Of a DNA stretch of 64,000 nucleotides, positions 1 through 8,965 are shown piece by piece (the first letter of the stretch is position 1; every line of letters begins with the position of its first letter). This stretch comes from Escherichia marmotae. GTDB taxonomy: Bacteria > Pseudomonadota > Gammaproteobacteria > Enterobacterales > Enterobacteriaceae. The DNA lies in the NCBI RefSeq assembly GCF_002900365.1, contig NZ_CP025980.1:1-64000 (forward strand), written 5' to 3'. A program made the translations under genes and the position numbers. The notes under the pieces were generated by a model, which worked only from the letters and a program-made list of their open reading frames with translations, searched no databases and was not told where the DNA came from.

Positions 1-696
1 ATGACAACAGGTACCGCGAAAAAATCAGTCAACATTAGCCAATCGAATGAACTGACGGAAGCTGCTTACTACTTGCCGTTGCAAGCCAAGCGCGTGCTAT
101 GGCTATGTCTTATTCAGTGTTACCCCCTAAAGGATGATCCCGACTCGGTATCCCCTGTATTCACTGTTCTGGTTGCTGATTATCAAAAGTATTTCAAAGT
201 GTCTGTTGATACAGCATCAGCAGATGTTAAAAAAGGTGTCACTGCACTGGCTGAAAGTAGTGTCGTTTTTTATCCAAAAGACGGTGAGTTTGAGGAGATT
301 AAACGCCCCTGGTTGGCTGAAGCAGGCCTGAAAAAGGGACGAGGGAAATGGCAAATTGAATTTAACTACAAAGTAATGCCGTATTTGATGGGGCTGACCA
401 GCCAGTTCACAACATACTCACTTTACGACTGTGGAAAAATTAATAGTGTGAGGGTCATTCGGTTGTACGAAAGCCTGTGTCAATACCGCTCCAGCGGAGT
501 ATGGGTAACAACCCAAGAATGGCTGTCAGAACGCTTCATGCTCCCTGAATCACAAAGGTCTAACTTCGCTGAAATGAAGCGAACGTTTATCAATCCTGCA
601 CTGAAAAAAATAAATGCAAACACACCACTCAAAGCCGCAATGACACAGAATGAAGACGGCAGGCTGATCTTCACTATTGTTGATGCGAAAAGCTGA
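1..696 (+). CDS. Rep_3-family plasmid replication initiator (RepE/Pi-like)
   Basis: A 231-residue protein resembling initiators of the Rep_3 superfamily (F RepE, R6K Pi). These bind iterons as monomers to open the origin and repress their own promoter as dimers. Residues about 12-30 (QSNELTEAAYYLPLQAKRV) match the conserved N-terminal winged helix, and RLYESLCQYR near residue 155 matches the linker motif of RepE. The length is close to RepE (251 aa). The ATG is the first base of the window, so an upstream start cannot be excluded. Three TTTCCCATA-type repeats lie just downstream and could be iterons. pINV plasmids normally replicate by RepFIIA, so this would be a second or alternative replicon. 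Confidence 0.85.
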   Translation: MTTGTAKKSVNISQSNELTEAAYYLPLQAKRVLWLCLIQCYPLKDDPDSVSPVFTVLVADYQKYFKVSVDTASADVKKGVTALAESSVVFYPKDGEFEEIKRPWLAEAGLKKGRGKWQIEFNYKVMPYLMGLTSQFTTYSLYDCGKINSVRVIRLYESLCQYRSSGVWVTTQEWLSERFMLPESQRSNFAEMKRTFINPALKKINANTPLKAAMTQNEDGRLIFTIVDAKS

Positions 697-705
697 CTTG
701 GGCTA

Positions 706-786
706 TTTCCCATAACAGCCCAGAAACCCATCCTAACTTGGTCTGTTTCCCATACAGCAGGAGATAAACCCGAGGTAATTCCCATA
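706..786. repeat. TTTCCCATA-type repeats, possible iterons
   Basis: Near-identical motifs occur at 706-714 (TTTCCCATA), 746-754 (TTTCCCATA) and 778-786 (ATTCCCATA), with starts 40 and 32 bp apart, directly after the Rep_3 gene. Iterons downstream of rep are common for this family. Three copies is few, so this may be a residual or auto-regulatory set. Confidence 0.4.
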
Positions 787-1146
787 GTATGGTTCTGGGC
801 GCTACTCCAGGGTAAACTGATTCAGTAGCGTAACCAAATCAGATTTCAGTACTACAAATTGCACCCAGACCCACGCGGCCACATCAAATACAAGCACTTA
901 TGTGGACAGGTATCCGTTGAACTGATGCATTTGCAGACAATCGGCGTAATAAAACGGAACGTATAATTTCCCCCCCTGATTATTTGTCAGGATATCAAGT
1001 AACGGCTAACACGGGTAGTGCAAGAAAGTCAGGCTGTCGAACGAGATAAGCCGGTGTATGAGACGTCAACTCGTTTTGCCGACAGGCGTCAACTACTCAG
1101 GCCGCATCCATTGTTGAGTGGTTTTAAGCTAGACTGATTACTGCCT
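787..1146. other. gene-free junction region
   Basis: No supported coding sequence. The 360 bp between the Rep_3 gene with its repeats and the IS21-family scrap look like joined fragments, with no ORF that resembles a known family. Confidence 0.4.
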
Positions 1147-1452
1147 TCACTGTCTTTTTCCGGTACTTTCCCCTTTTATCTCGAACATATATCCGTGATG
1201 GATCTGCCGGTCAGCCACTGCCATTGTCTCATTCACTAAGATGCTGCCCACATGCTGAACGGATGAGTGCTTGTTATGACCAAACTGCCCCTCGACACCG
1301 GTACCGTTGAATGCAATTTCGGTGATTTGTTCTTTGACGCTGGGTTTACGAGTCTTACAGGTATAAGCGATCAGAAACACGCGTTGGTAGTCACGACAGT
1401 GAAACAGAGCACGGCCTTCAGAACGGGGACAGTAAACAGTAGCTGTGGTCAT
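1147..1452 (-). pseudogene. IS21-family IstB C-terminal remnant
   Basis: The minus-strand frame ends with VADRQIHHGYMFEIKGES, which resembles the C-terminus of IS21-family IstB helper ATPases (typically LLDRLxHHxxxxxIKGESYR). The P-loop and the istA gene are absent and no ends could be found, so this is a non-functional scrap. Assignment rests on this one motif. Confidence 0.45.
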
Positions 1453-1514
1453 GAGGAAACCTCAAAGCAGCTATTATACATCAATTCAACTAATTAGAAG
1501 CACTACCCAAAAGA

Positions 1515-1531
1515 GTATCGTTTCTTGCTAT
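1515..1531 (+). promoter_or_regulatory. MxiE-box-like motif upstream of ipaH copy A
   Basis: GTATCGTTTCTTGCTAT shares the GTATCGTTT half of the Shigella MxiE box (GTATCGTTTTTTTANAG) and lies 117 bp before the chosen ipaH start. The 3' half is diverged, but the equivalent site before ipaH copy B diverges in a similar way. Confidence 0.55.
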
Positions 1532-1647
1532 CAAATCTTTTTTGTTTTTTTTATTCTAAAAAAATTAAATTTATTCCATGGCGCTCATGCAATAAAAAAT
1601 TCATTTCCTAATAAAGTTTAGTATATTTTTATATGAATGAGGTTATT

Positions 1648-3330
1648 ATGCCGCCAATCCAATTCCCTGATTTATCCACAGCAAACATTTTTAGCTCCCA
1701 AGCAGAATCAATTCATGAACAATATATTTCAGAATGGACTGATTGGGCTAAAAGTAACGCGCCCGGCGAAAATAGGGAAGTAGCTCTTACCCGATTAAAA
1801 CTGTGCCTGCAGAATAATGAATGTTTACTGGATCTATCTTCGTTAGGTCTTTCATCTATACCAGCATTACCCTCTAACATCACTATTCTTAATGCTCGTC
1901 ATAACTCCTTAATATCATTGCCTGAACTGCCTGATTTTCTCAAAGAACTTGATGTGAGCAACAATAATCTGGCTTCTCTTCCTGAGTTACCAACGACTCT
2001 GGAAGTACTCAATGTGGGTTATAATCAGCTTGAAAATCTGCCTCAACAACTAAATTCGATAAAATATTTATTCGCTGAAAATAACAGGCTTAACACACTT
2101 CCAATCCTCCCTAATGTATTGGAGTTTCTGCACGTTTATAATAATGAGCTTGTTAGTCTACCAGCATTACCTCATTCACTTGAGCTTCTGAGAGCAGACG
2201 ATAATAATATTACAGCACTACCATTGTTCCCCACGCAGGCTAATGGACCAGATAGAGAATACTATTTTAACCGTAACCAAATAACTCATGTCCCAGAAAG
2301 CTTATTCCGACTCGATCAGAATTGCACCATTTCGATTGAAAATAATCCACTTTCTCCTCGAACCTGGCTATCCATGCTACGGCGAACCTCTCAATCAGAA
2401 TACCGTGGCCCCCAGATCCACTTTTCCATGAGCGACGGGCAGCAGCATACGCCTGTCCGTTCCCTCCCTGAAGCCGTGGCTGCATGGTTCCCGGAGTCCC
2501 TCCGGTCTGAGGTATCCCAGACATGGGCGGCATTTACAGACGAAGAGAACGCAGCCACCTTCTCCGCCTTCCTCGACCGTCTTGCAGACACAGTGACGGC
2601 GCGCAATGCCCCGGGATTCGCTCAGCAGGTGAGTGAATTTCTGGAAAAACTCAGCATGTCTGAAGCACTCCGCCAGCAGTGTTTTGCCGTTGCCGCCGAT
2701 GCGACGCGGAGCTGTGAAGACCGTGTGGCCCTGACGTGGAATAACCTGCAGAAAACGTACCGTGTTCATCAGGCTTCGGAAGGGGAATTCGACAGCGACC
2801 TGACAGGACTGCTCAGCCTTGGCCGTGAAATGTACCGTCTGGAAGTGCTGGAAGAAATAGCCCGGGAGAAAGTCAAAACGCTGCATTTTGTGGATGAGAT
2901 AGAAGTCTACCTTGCTTTCCAGACGATGCTGGCGGAGAAACTGGAGCTCAGCAGCGCGGTGCGTGAAATGCGGTTCTACGGGGTATCCGGAGTGACAGAG
3001 GATGACCTGAGTAGCGCGCTTGCGCGCGTCGTCAGCCGTGAGGAGAGAGAATTTGCGGAGTGGTTTGCGCGGTGGTCTCCGTGGCATGCAGTACTGAAAC
3101 GAACGGAAGCAGAGCGCTGGGCGCGGGCGGAGGAGAAGAAGTATGAGATGCTGGAGAGGGAATATCCTCATCGGCTGGCAGAGCGGCTTTCGGCGCTGGG
3201 TCTGAGCGGTGATGGTGATGCGGAAAGGGAGGCCGGAGTGCGAGTAATGGAGGAGATAGAAACGGAGATTTACCGTCAGCTGACAGAAGAGGTGTCAGGG
3301 GAGCGGTTAGCTGAAAACAGGGCGCGTTGA
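1648..3330 (+). CDS. ipaH: IpaH-family E3 ubiquitin ligase effector (copy A)
   Basis: T3SS effector that ubiquitinates host proteins: an N-terminal leucine-rich-repeat (LRR) domain selects the substrate and a C-terminal NEL domain is the ligase. About 560 residues, with roughly seven 20-residue LxxLPxLP repeats after an N-terminal helical segment (EWTDWAK). The NEL domain starts near IHFSMSDGQQ and holds the catalytic CxD motif (SCEDRVALTW, Cys about 356 from this start). The start at 1648 is preferred over an in-frame ATG at 1633 because GAGG lies 5 bp upstream, as in both other ipaH genes here. The LRR part differs from the IpaH7.8, 4.5 and 9.8 sequences I remember, so substrate is unknown. 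The NEL end and 3' flank are nearly identical to copy C. Confidence 0.93.
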   Translation: MPPIQFPDLSTANIFSSQAESIHEQYISEWTDWAKSNAPGENREVALTRLKLCLQNNECLLDLSSLGLSSIPALPSNITILNARHNSLISLPELPDFLKELDVSNNNLASLPELPTTLEVLNVGYNQLENLPQQLNSIKYLFAENNRLNTLPILPNVLEFLHVYNNELVSLPALPHSLELLRADDNNITALPLFPTQANGPDREYYFNRNQITHVPESLFRLDQNCTISIENNPLSPRTWLSMLRRTSQSEYRGPQIHFSMSDGQQHTPVRSLPEAVAAWFPESLRSEVSQTWAAFTDEENAATFSAFLDRLADTVTARNAPGFAQQVSEFLEKLSMSEALRQQCFAVAADATRSCEDRVALTWNNLQKTYRVHQASEGEFDSDLTGLLSLGREMYRLEVLEEIAREKVKTLHFVDEIEVYLAFQTMLAEKLELSSAVREMRFYGVSGVTEDDLSSALARVVSREEREFAEWFARWSPWHAVLKRTEAERWARAEEKKYEMLEREYPHRLAERLSALGLSGDGDAEREAGVRVMEEIETEIYRQLTEEVSGERLAENRAR

Positions 3331-3380
3331 TATGATGACTAATAGCAGCTAACCCGTATTAGCGGAGTAATCAGGAAAAG

Positions 3381-3434
3381 GCAGCCCCAGTCATAGCCTT
3401 CCCGGCTGCGATGTGACAGGGCTGCAGCTTTTTT
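3381..3434 (+). terminator. terminator after ipaH copy A
   Basis: GCAGCCC at 3381 pairs with GGGCTGC at 3419-3425 and is followed by a T-rich run. The same hairpin follows ipaH copy C on the other strand. Confidence 0.65.
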
Positions 3435-3641
3435 GGCCGGCCCCTGTTGTCAGTCCGGAAACATATCGTCAGCATCCACCGTCCTTTAACATGGAGAGAA
3501 TGATAATTCCTGATGCATTTTCCCCTTCGTCCAGCGTCTGTCCACAAAATAGTGTATCAGTGGGAGTGGAAGCAATATTGATCTTACCCACCAATAGTGG
3601 ACACAGGACTAAGTGAGTAAACTCTCAACCAGAGGTGACTC

Positions 3642-3941
3642 ATGACAAAACCAGTATCAATCAGCAAGAAGCCCCGTAAACAACGTACGCCTGAATTTCG
3701 TAACGAAGCCCTGAAACTCGCTGAACGCATCGGTGTGGCCGCCGCAGCCCGTGAACTCAGCCTGTATGAATCTCAGCTTTATGCCTGGCGCAGTAAACAG
3801 CAGCAACAAATGAGTTCGTCAGAGCGCGAAAGCGAACTGGCCGCTGAAAATGTCCGCCTTAAACGACAACTGGCGGAGCAGGCTGAGGAACTGGCCATCC
3901 TCCAAAAGGCCGCGACATACTTCGCGAAGCGCCTGAAATGA
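3642..3941 (+). CDS. insE: IS3 OrfA (InsE)
   Basis: 99-residue helix-turn-helix protein with a C-terminal leucine-zipper region, the DNA-binding part of IS3 transposase. It is made alone or fused to OrfB by programmed frameshifting. It differs from the other two copies by Arg instead of His at residue 16. orfB overlaps its stop by 4 bp, but here orfB is broken by IS1414. Confidence 0.9.
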   Translation: MTKPVSISKKPRKQRTPEFRNEALKLAERIGVAAAARELSLYESQLYAWRSKQQQQMSSSERESELAAENVRLKRQLAEQAEELAILQKAATYFAKRLK

Positions 3942-3996
3942 AGTATGTCTTCATCGAAAATCGAGCCTGTTTAAGATTCTGTGTAAATGCCTTTTC

Positions 3997-5205
3997 TCAG
4001 AAGTGACCGTCCAGGCGGTCACCGAACTCGATAATAAAGCGGCTCATTGCCATTCGCCAGTCCTTCAACGGCATCGTCCATTTCTGGGACGCAGACTGGA
4101 TTGCCAGCCACACCACTTTTTTCACCGAGTCGTCTGTCGGGAACACTTTACGCTTTTTGAGCGCATGGCGGATCACGCTGTTTAGCGACTCGATGGCATT
4201 CGTCGTATAGATCACTTTGCGGATGTCCGTTGGATAAGCGAAGAACGTGGCAAGATTCGGCCAGTTAGCCTGCCAGCTTCGGCTTATCTGAGGATAGCGA
4301 CAGTCCCAGGCCGCAGCGAACGCTTCCAGTGCCTGCTGGCCTGCCTCTTCCGTGGGAGCCTGATAAATCGCTTTCAGGTCGCGAGTGACGGCTTTGTAGT
4401 CCTTCCATGACACGAAGCGCAGGCTGTTGCGCACCATATGCACGATGCATAACTGGATGCGGGCCTTCGGATATACTGTGTTGATGGCATCCGGGAAGCC
4501 TTTCAGGCCATCCACACAGGCGATGAGGATATCGTTCAGACCGCGGTTTTTCAGTTCAGTCAGCACATTGAGCCAGAACTTCGCCCCTTCATTTTCGGCC
4601 AGCCACATACCCAGCAGTTCTTTCTGACCTTCGATATTGATGCCCAGTGCCAGGAACACCGATTTGTTGATGACGCGACTGTCCTGCCGAACTTTCAGGA
4701 CGATACAGTCAAGATAAACAATGGGGTAAACAGCATCCAGTGGTCGGTTTTGCCATTCTACAACCTGCTCCATCACGGCATCGGTAACCTTTGATATCAG
4801 TGCCGGTGAAACATCTGCGTCATACAGTTCTTTGAACGCAGCAGCTATCTCACGGGTGGTCATCCCTTTGGCATACAACGAGAGGATCTGGTTATCCATC
4901 CCGGTAATACGGGTCTGATTTTTCTTTACCAGTTGTGGTTCGAAGGTACCGTCACGATCGCGCGGAGTACGCAGTTCCAGTGGACCGTCGCCTGTGATAA
5001 CGGTCTTTGTGGAAAAACCGTTGCGGGAGTTAGCTCCTGGTCTGGACTGATTTTTCTCATACCCAGGATGGTGTGTCATCTCTGCATTGAGAGCGGCTTC
5101 AACGCTGAGCTTTTTCAGCAGCCGATCAAACTGACTGAGGTCTTCAGGGGTTTTGAGGTTTTTGGCCAGTTCGTTAGCCAGAGCCTGTAACTGTTTTTCG
5201 TCCAT
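3997..5205 (-). CDS. IS256-family transposase of IS1414
   Basis: 402-residue mutator-type transposase. The DDE motifs are visible: Asp in IVYLDCIVLK, Asp in LIACVDGLKGF, and Glu in TTNAIESLNS, with the family signature CIVHMVRNS. Identical in sequence to the second copy at 29529-30737. Full length and apparently active. The gene also encodes astA in an alternative frame of the same strand. Confidence 0.93.
   Translation of the reverse strand: MDEKQLQALANELAKNLKTPEDLSQFDRLLKKLSVEAALNAEMTHHPGYEKNQSRPGANSRNGFSTKTVITGDGPLELRTPRDRDGTFEPQLVKKNQTRITGMDNQILSLYAKGMTTREIAAAFKELYDADVSPALISKVTDAVMEQVVEWQNRPLDAVYPIVYLDCIVLKVRQDSRVINKSVFLALGINIEGQKELLGMWLAENEGAKFWLNVLTELKNRGLNDILIACVDGLKGFPDAINTVYPKARIQLCIVHMVRNSLRFVSWKDYKAVTRDLKAIYQAPTEEAGQQALEAFAAAWDCRYPQISRSWQANWPNLATFFAYPTDIRKVIYTTNAIESLNSVIRHALKKRKVFPTDDSVKKVVWLAIQSASQKWTMPLKDWRMAMSRFIIEFGDRLDGHF
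4374..4490 (-). CDS. astA: EAST1 heat-stable enterotoxin, nested in IS1414 (copy 1)
   Basis: A 38-residue peptide read in a shifted frame of the transposase strand. It begins MPSTQYIRRPASSYAS, has four cysteines (CIWC, CASC) and ends TTKPSLAT. This matches EAST1 of enteroaggregative E. coli (strain 042 type) as I remember it. EAST1 is described as an STa-like peptide acting on guanylate cyclase, though its role in disease is debated. Complete ATG-to-TGA frame with all four cysteines; whether it is expressed cannot be told. Confidence 0.88.
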   Translation of the reverse strand: MPSTQYIRRPASSYASCIWCATACASCHGRTTKPSLAT

Positions 5206-6145
5206 AAATTAACCTTCATTTGATGCTGGATTGAACATATCAAAATCAGGCAATTACACAAATCTATGTACAGGCTTCGAAAATCATCGGGCAGAGTTCA
5301 GCATCAAAGCGATGTGTCGTGTACTTCGGGTTGCCCGCAGCGGCTGGTATGTCTGGCTCAGGCGTCGTCACCAGATGAGCCTGCGCCAACAGTTTCGGCT
5401 CACCTGCGATACCGCTGTTCATAAGGCATTCTTTGAGGCAAAGCAGCGATACGGTGCTCCCCGCCTTGCTGACGAACTGCCGGAGTTCAATATTAAAACC
5501 ATTGCCGCCAGCCTGCGTCGTCAGGGGCTGCGGGCGAAAGCCGGCCGGAAGTTCAGCCCGGTCAGCTACCGTGCACATGGCCTGCCCGTATTGGAGAATC
5601 TGCTGGAGCAGGACTTCAGCGCCAGCGGCCCGAACCAGAAGTGGGCGGGTGACATCACGTACTTGCGTACCGATGAGGGCTGGTTGTATCTCGCAGTAGT
5701 CATCGACCTGTGGTCACGCGCCGTTATTGGCTGGTCGATGTCACCGCGAATGACAGCACAACTGGCCTGTGATGCACTGCAAATGGCGTTGTGGCGGAGA
5801 AGACGCCCGGAAAGCGTCATTGTTCATACGGACCGTGGTGGTCAATACTGTTCAGGGGATTATCAGGCGCTGCTGAAGCGACACAACCTGCGTGGCAGTA
5901 TGAGTGCGAAAGGCAACTGTTATGACAATGCCTGTGTGGAAAGCTTCTTTCATTCGCTGAAGGTGGAATGTATCCACGGGGAACGCTTTAGCAGCCGGGA
6001 AATAATGCGGGCAACGGTGTTTAATTATATCGAGTGTGATTACAATCGCTGGCGTCGTCACAGTGCCTGTGGCGGTCTCAGCCCGGAACAATTTGAAAAC
6101 CATAATCTCGCTTAGGGCCGTGTCCACATTACGTGGGTAGGATCA

Positions 6146-6289
6146 CTTCAAAATGGACATGAGGAGGCTGTGCAAGCTTACGGGGAACTGCTCATTTCAG
6201 CGGGATTAAGTCAGTATCGTTTCGGTGAGCGCGCAATGCGAGTCTCCCGGAACGATACTATGAACAAAGATTTTATTTTGAATATGTAA
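6146..6289 (+). pseudogene. C-terminal remnant of an ankyrin-type effector gene
   Basis: Directly after the IS3 right end an open frame of 47 codons reads LQNGHEEAVQAYGELLISAG and continues to TAA at 6287. The pattern xLQNGHxxAVxAYGELL resembles ankyrin-like repeats at the C-termini of enterobacterial T3SS effectors. The rest of the gene is gone, removed or displaced by IS3. Family assignment is an inference from one repeat. Confidence 0.45.
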
Positions 6290-6329
6290 TAATCATTAGT
6301 ATCAAAGCAGCGAAATTCATATCAAAAAA

Positions 6330-7319
6330 TCACCATGAACTACTGGTATACTGGCTGGTATTAAAAATAATATTTTGATGCTTAAACTCGATAAAATCGC
6401 AAAAATCATTATAGCTTTGCAGTGATAAACAATTAAAGTGCTGTTTAAGCCCCTTTCCAACTCCATCATAATATGGATGAGCATCCACTTTTTTATGCAT
6501 AATTTCCAAACCAGCAAGCAAAGCTGGATGGTTATTAGTGTTAACAGCTATAGCCCCATTCTCCAGACTTATATTATTACCACAACGAGTAACGTGTACC
6601 GCAATACCATCTGGTACGTGTATAACCCCCAGTTTACCGGTCAGAACCATATCGGCATCAAGATATATGCATCCACCTGAGGGAGAGAGATTATGACATC
6701 CAGCTTTTCCTGTTTCAGTAAAAAGACTGCTTGCCTTCAATAAGGATAAATTCCTGAAAAAATCAAACCATGTATGATCTCTCCTGTCTGCATATGCTTC
6801 AATTAATGAATCTTTTTCTTCTGGAATATTTTGCAACTCCTCTTTTAATAGATCCAGCAGATAATCATCTCGTTTTTTTACTGGATATAATTCGTGTTCA
6901 TAAATCTTTTCAAAATAAATATCAGAAAGTTTTTTATCATACATGCTGAAATCAACATCTTTTCGATAAATAACTTTTATATTTTGATAGTTGCTTTCCA
7001 GCCTTGAAAAGGCATTTTTTTGTTCTGCAGTAAAATCACCATCAACAAGTATGCCTATTATTCGCTCATTCTCTATTTTTGAAGCACTTATGATATTATT
7101 TAGATACGGATGTTCTTTCGTGTTTAATATTGGTACGTCATCTTTTTTGTAGCGCTCAGGTTTTGCCTCGAACCATTGAAAAAGAATAGGTGTTTTTTCG
7201 TCAATGGGTTTCAGTGAATATTCTTTTCCTGCAAATGAAGTTGTTTGAAGAGAAGAACTTTCCTGTGAAACAGTAGCACATTTGGAATCATACTGAAAAA
7301 CGTTTAATGGCAGTAGCAT
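6330..7319 (-). CDS. nleB: NleB-like arginine N-acetylglucosaminyltransferase effector
   Basis: 329 residues, the same length as EPEC NleB1. The family transfers GlcNAc from UDP-GlcNAc to arginines in host death-domain proteins (FADD, TRADD, RIPK1), blocking apoptosis and NF-kB signalling. Known active-site features are present: the DxD metal site at Asp221-Ala-Asp223 (CIYLDADM), Glu253 and the C-terminal Trp329. HTWFDFFRNLSLLKASSLFT and HPYYDGVGKG match conserved blocks. AGAGGA lies 8 bp before the start. No clear MxiE box is seen upstream. NleB is typically encoded in phage or island DNA of LEE-positive E. coli and Citrobacter, so its presence beside spa genes is unusual. The gene is intact. 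Confidence 0.92.
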   Translation of the reverse strand: MLLPLNVFQYDSKCATVSQESSSLQTTSFAGKEYSLKPIDEKTPILFQWFEAKPERYKKDDVPILNTKEHPYLNNIISASKIENERIIGILVDGDFTAEQKNAFSRLESNYQNIKVIYRKDVDFSMYDKKLSDIYFEKIYEHELYPVKKRDDYLLDLLKEELQNIPEEKDSLIEAYADRRDHTWFDFFRNLSLLKASSLFTETGKAGCHNLSPSGGCIYLDADMVLTGKLGVIHVPDGIAVHVTRCGNNISLENGAIAVNTNNHPALLAGLEIMHKKVDAHPYYDGVGKGLKQHFNCLSLQSYNDFCDFIEFKHQNIIFNTSQYTSSSW

Positions 7320-7644
7320 AACATTATCCTCTGTCAGAACAAGTTGAAATCATTGTCATGTGGTTGTTTGAATACATCGTGTTCATGCCCAAAGCTAATG
7401 CGAGGGCAAAGTCGTATAATCTTGCAGCGGTACAATGAAAACTATCCGCATGGTGTGTTGGGCTACCTTTCACGTATGGGAAATCGGTGCCAGCGGGTAA
7501 CATTAACTTAAGATATAAAGGCTAACTGTTGATGGCTGGTCAATAATATATCAGCAAATGTGCATAAAATTTGCAAAAAAATATCACAAAATAACAAGAT
7601 TACATGTTAGAATGGTAACGTTTATTATCTCGGTGGTCCATAAT

Positions 7645-8352
7645 ATGAATGGCCTGAATTTTTTATTCATATCATTTTTATTTTTATCTGGCTCGGTCTT
7701 TTCTCATGATAAGTGGGAAGAGGAATCTATTGGGGCTAAAAGCTCTGAATATGATTATCTTGTATATGCCGTAACATGGCAACCAACATTGTGCATGCTA
7801 AATAATGATATATCATCGTGCATAAACACAAAGCCAATTTTTACAACGCACGGTATATGGCCATATTTTTTTAGTAATTCGGATTTTCAAAACAGACACC
7901 CATCCTATTGTACAGATTCAATAGGATGCACATCTGGTAAGCCCTGTAGGATTGATAGCTCCGTTTTATCTCATATGCTCAATGATACAGATTTTAAAAA
8001 TATCACTACAGAAAATCCTGTGCCTCTGATGATGCATGAATGGGAAAAACACGGGACATGTTATGGCAAAGGACAGCATTCATACTTCAGTGATTTCAAG
8101 TTAATGAGGGAGGTTGTGACCTACGATGACTCATTTAAAGAATATATCGGAAAATCGATTCATTTTAATGAATTAAAGTCTCTTTTCCCAAAAAATACAA
8201 GTTTTCGCTGTGCTACAAAAGATGGAAAGCAATTATTGTTTGAAGTTCATTACCTAATTGATGCTGATGGTAGTGAATTTCACCTTGAAAAAAATCTGCA
8301 AATTGGCGAGCCTTGTAAAAACAGTGAGGTTTTAATACCTTCAGAGTTTTAG
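7645..8352 (+). CDS. secreted RNase T2-family ribonuclease
   Basis: A 235-residue protein with an N-terminal signal peptide (MNGLNFLFISFLFLSGSVFS) and both RNase T2 active-site segments: CAS I FTTHGIWP and CAS II MHEWEKHGTC, each with its catalytic His. Paired cysteines fit a disulfide-bonded periplasmic or secreted enzyme. The frame is open from 7558, but the start at 7645 fits the signal peptide. AT-rich like the neighbouring effectors. The family cleaves RNA to 2',3'-cyclic phosphates; chromosomal RNase I belongs to it, but this one is clearly distinct. It could be periplasmic or leave through the T2SS encoded later; both are inferences. Confidence 0.85.
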   Translation: MNGLNFLFISFLFLSGSVFSHDKWEEESIGAKSSEYDYLVYAVTWQPTLCMLNNDISSCINTKPIFTTHGIWPYFFSNSDFQNRHPSYCTDSIGCTSGKPCRIDSSVLSHMLNDTDFKNITTENPVPLMMHEWEKHGTCYGKGQHSYFSDFKLMREVVTYDDSFKEYIGKSIHFNELKSLFPKNTSFRCATKDGKQLLFEVHYLIDADGSEFHLEKNLQIGEPCKNSEVLIPSEF

Positions 8353-8559
8353 GTAGTAAATTTTGCATGGGATGAATTAATACCCTCAATTTCTCCTTAA
8401 TTAAAGTGCTTTGGTGCTAAGTCTATTGTTCAGTATGAGTGATATTGTCAAATCACTGGTTTTCTTGCAAGCTAGGAGAATAACGTTTTCATTCGGTAGC
8501 AACAAGTTTAGGGCCAGTATGATGTACATTATGTTGCTACGATACTGACTATTTTTACG

Positions 8560-8875
8560 GATTTTAATAGTGAATTACGTCCAGTTAGGCGAAGAGATAC
8601 TCCTTCTCCTGCGGGGGGGCTGTTATCACCGTTCTAATTTTGGGACTATAACCGTCATGGCAATGATAATTTCTATGGACGTGCAGAAAGTATATTGCTT
8701 TTCGATCTCGCGACGAATATCTTGATAATTCTGCCTGTGGCACAAACAAGCAAATGACATTTTTTCGGCCTCATCAGATAATGTGGCCTGATACTTTTCA
8801 ACAAACTGGGGTCAAACGAACCATTACGATCGTGTAGCATATCAAAATTACTTATTATGCTTAAATGGTCCATTT
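8560..8875 (-). pseudogene. decayed IS256-family transposase fragment
   Basis: The minus strand reads, across frameshifts, NGSFDPSLL, then YQATLSDEAEKMSFACLCH, then YQDIRREIEKQYTFCTSIE. This matches the N-terminal part of IS256-type transposases (FEP.., HQTTLSDEIE.., YxDIxxxIE). It is unlike IS1414 and has no ends. The rest of 8353-8965 holds nothing I recognise. Confidence 0.5.
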
Positions 8876-8965
8876 ACTAGATTCGTTTTACCGTTGGCTT
8901 CAATTGTGGGGTCAGGCATTTGACTTTACTTAATATTAATTAATTATGTTTTAAGAGGTTTACAT

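Larger units (their letters stand above)
3963..5276 (-). mobile_element. IS1414 (IS256 family), copy 1
   Basis: A 1314-bp element with imperfect inverted ends (AGCCTGTTTAAGATTCTGTG and AGCCTGTACATAGATTTGTG) and a 9-bp direct repeat TCGAAAATC at 3954-3962 and 5277-5285, typical of IS256-family transposition. It holds one transposase gene and the nested toxin gene astA. The intact target duplication implies recent, direct insertion into IS3. Confidence 0.9.
3938..6115 (+). pseudogene. insF: IS3 OrfB (InsF), disrupted by IS1414
   Basis: DDE transposase frame starting MKYVFIEN at 3938 and cut after eight codons by IS1414. The remainder resumes after 5276 and runs to 6115, with the DDE residues in AGDITYLRT, VHTDRGGQY and NACVESFFHSLK. 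The uninterrupted copies encode 284 residues. The nine-base sequence TCGAAAATC flanks the insertion on both sides. Confidence 0.9.
3579..6145 (+). mobile_element. IS3 copy 1, interrupted by IS1414
   Basis: The ends are TGATCTTACCCACCAATAG (left) and the complement of TGATCCTACCCACGTAATG (right), as in two intact 1244-bp copies in this window. Removing IS1414 and one 9-bp duplication restores 1244 bp. No short direct repeat flanks the element, so its surroundings were probably rearranged after insertion. The right end abuts the remaining tail of an effector gene. Confidence 0.9.

Noticed and set aside
2395..3171. 258-aa ORF antisense to ipaH (also seen opposite copies B and C)
   Set aside because: It lies wholly inside the NEL coding region, repeats wherever that domain occurs, and is explained by low stop frequency in GC-rich antisense DNA.
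6205..6227. GTATCGTTTCGGTGAGC as a MxiE box
   Set aside because: It lies inside the reading frame of the ankyrin-effector remnant, lacks the T-run and 3' half, and no gene follows in that direction at a sensible distance.
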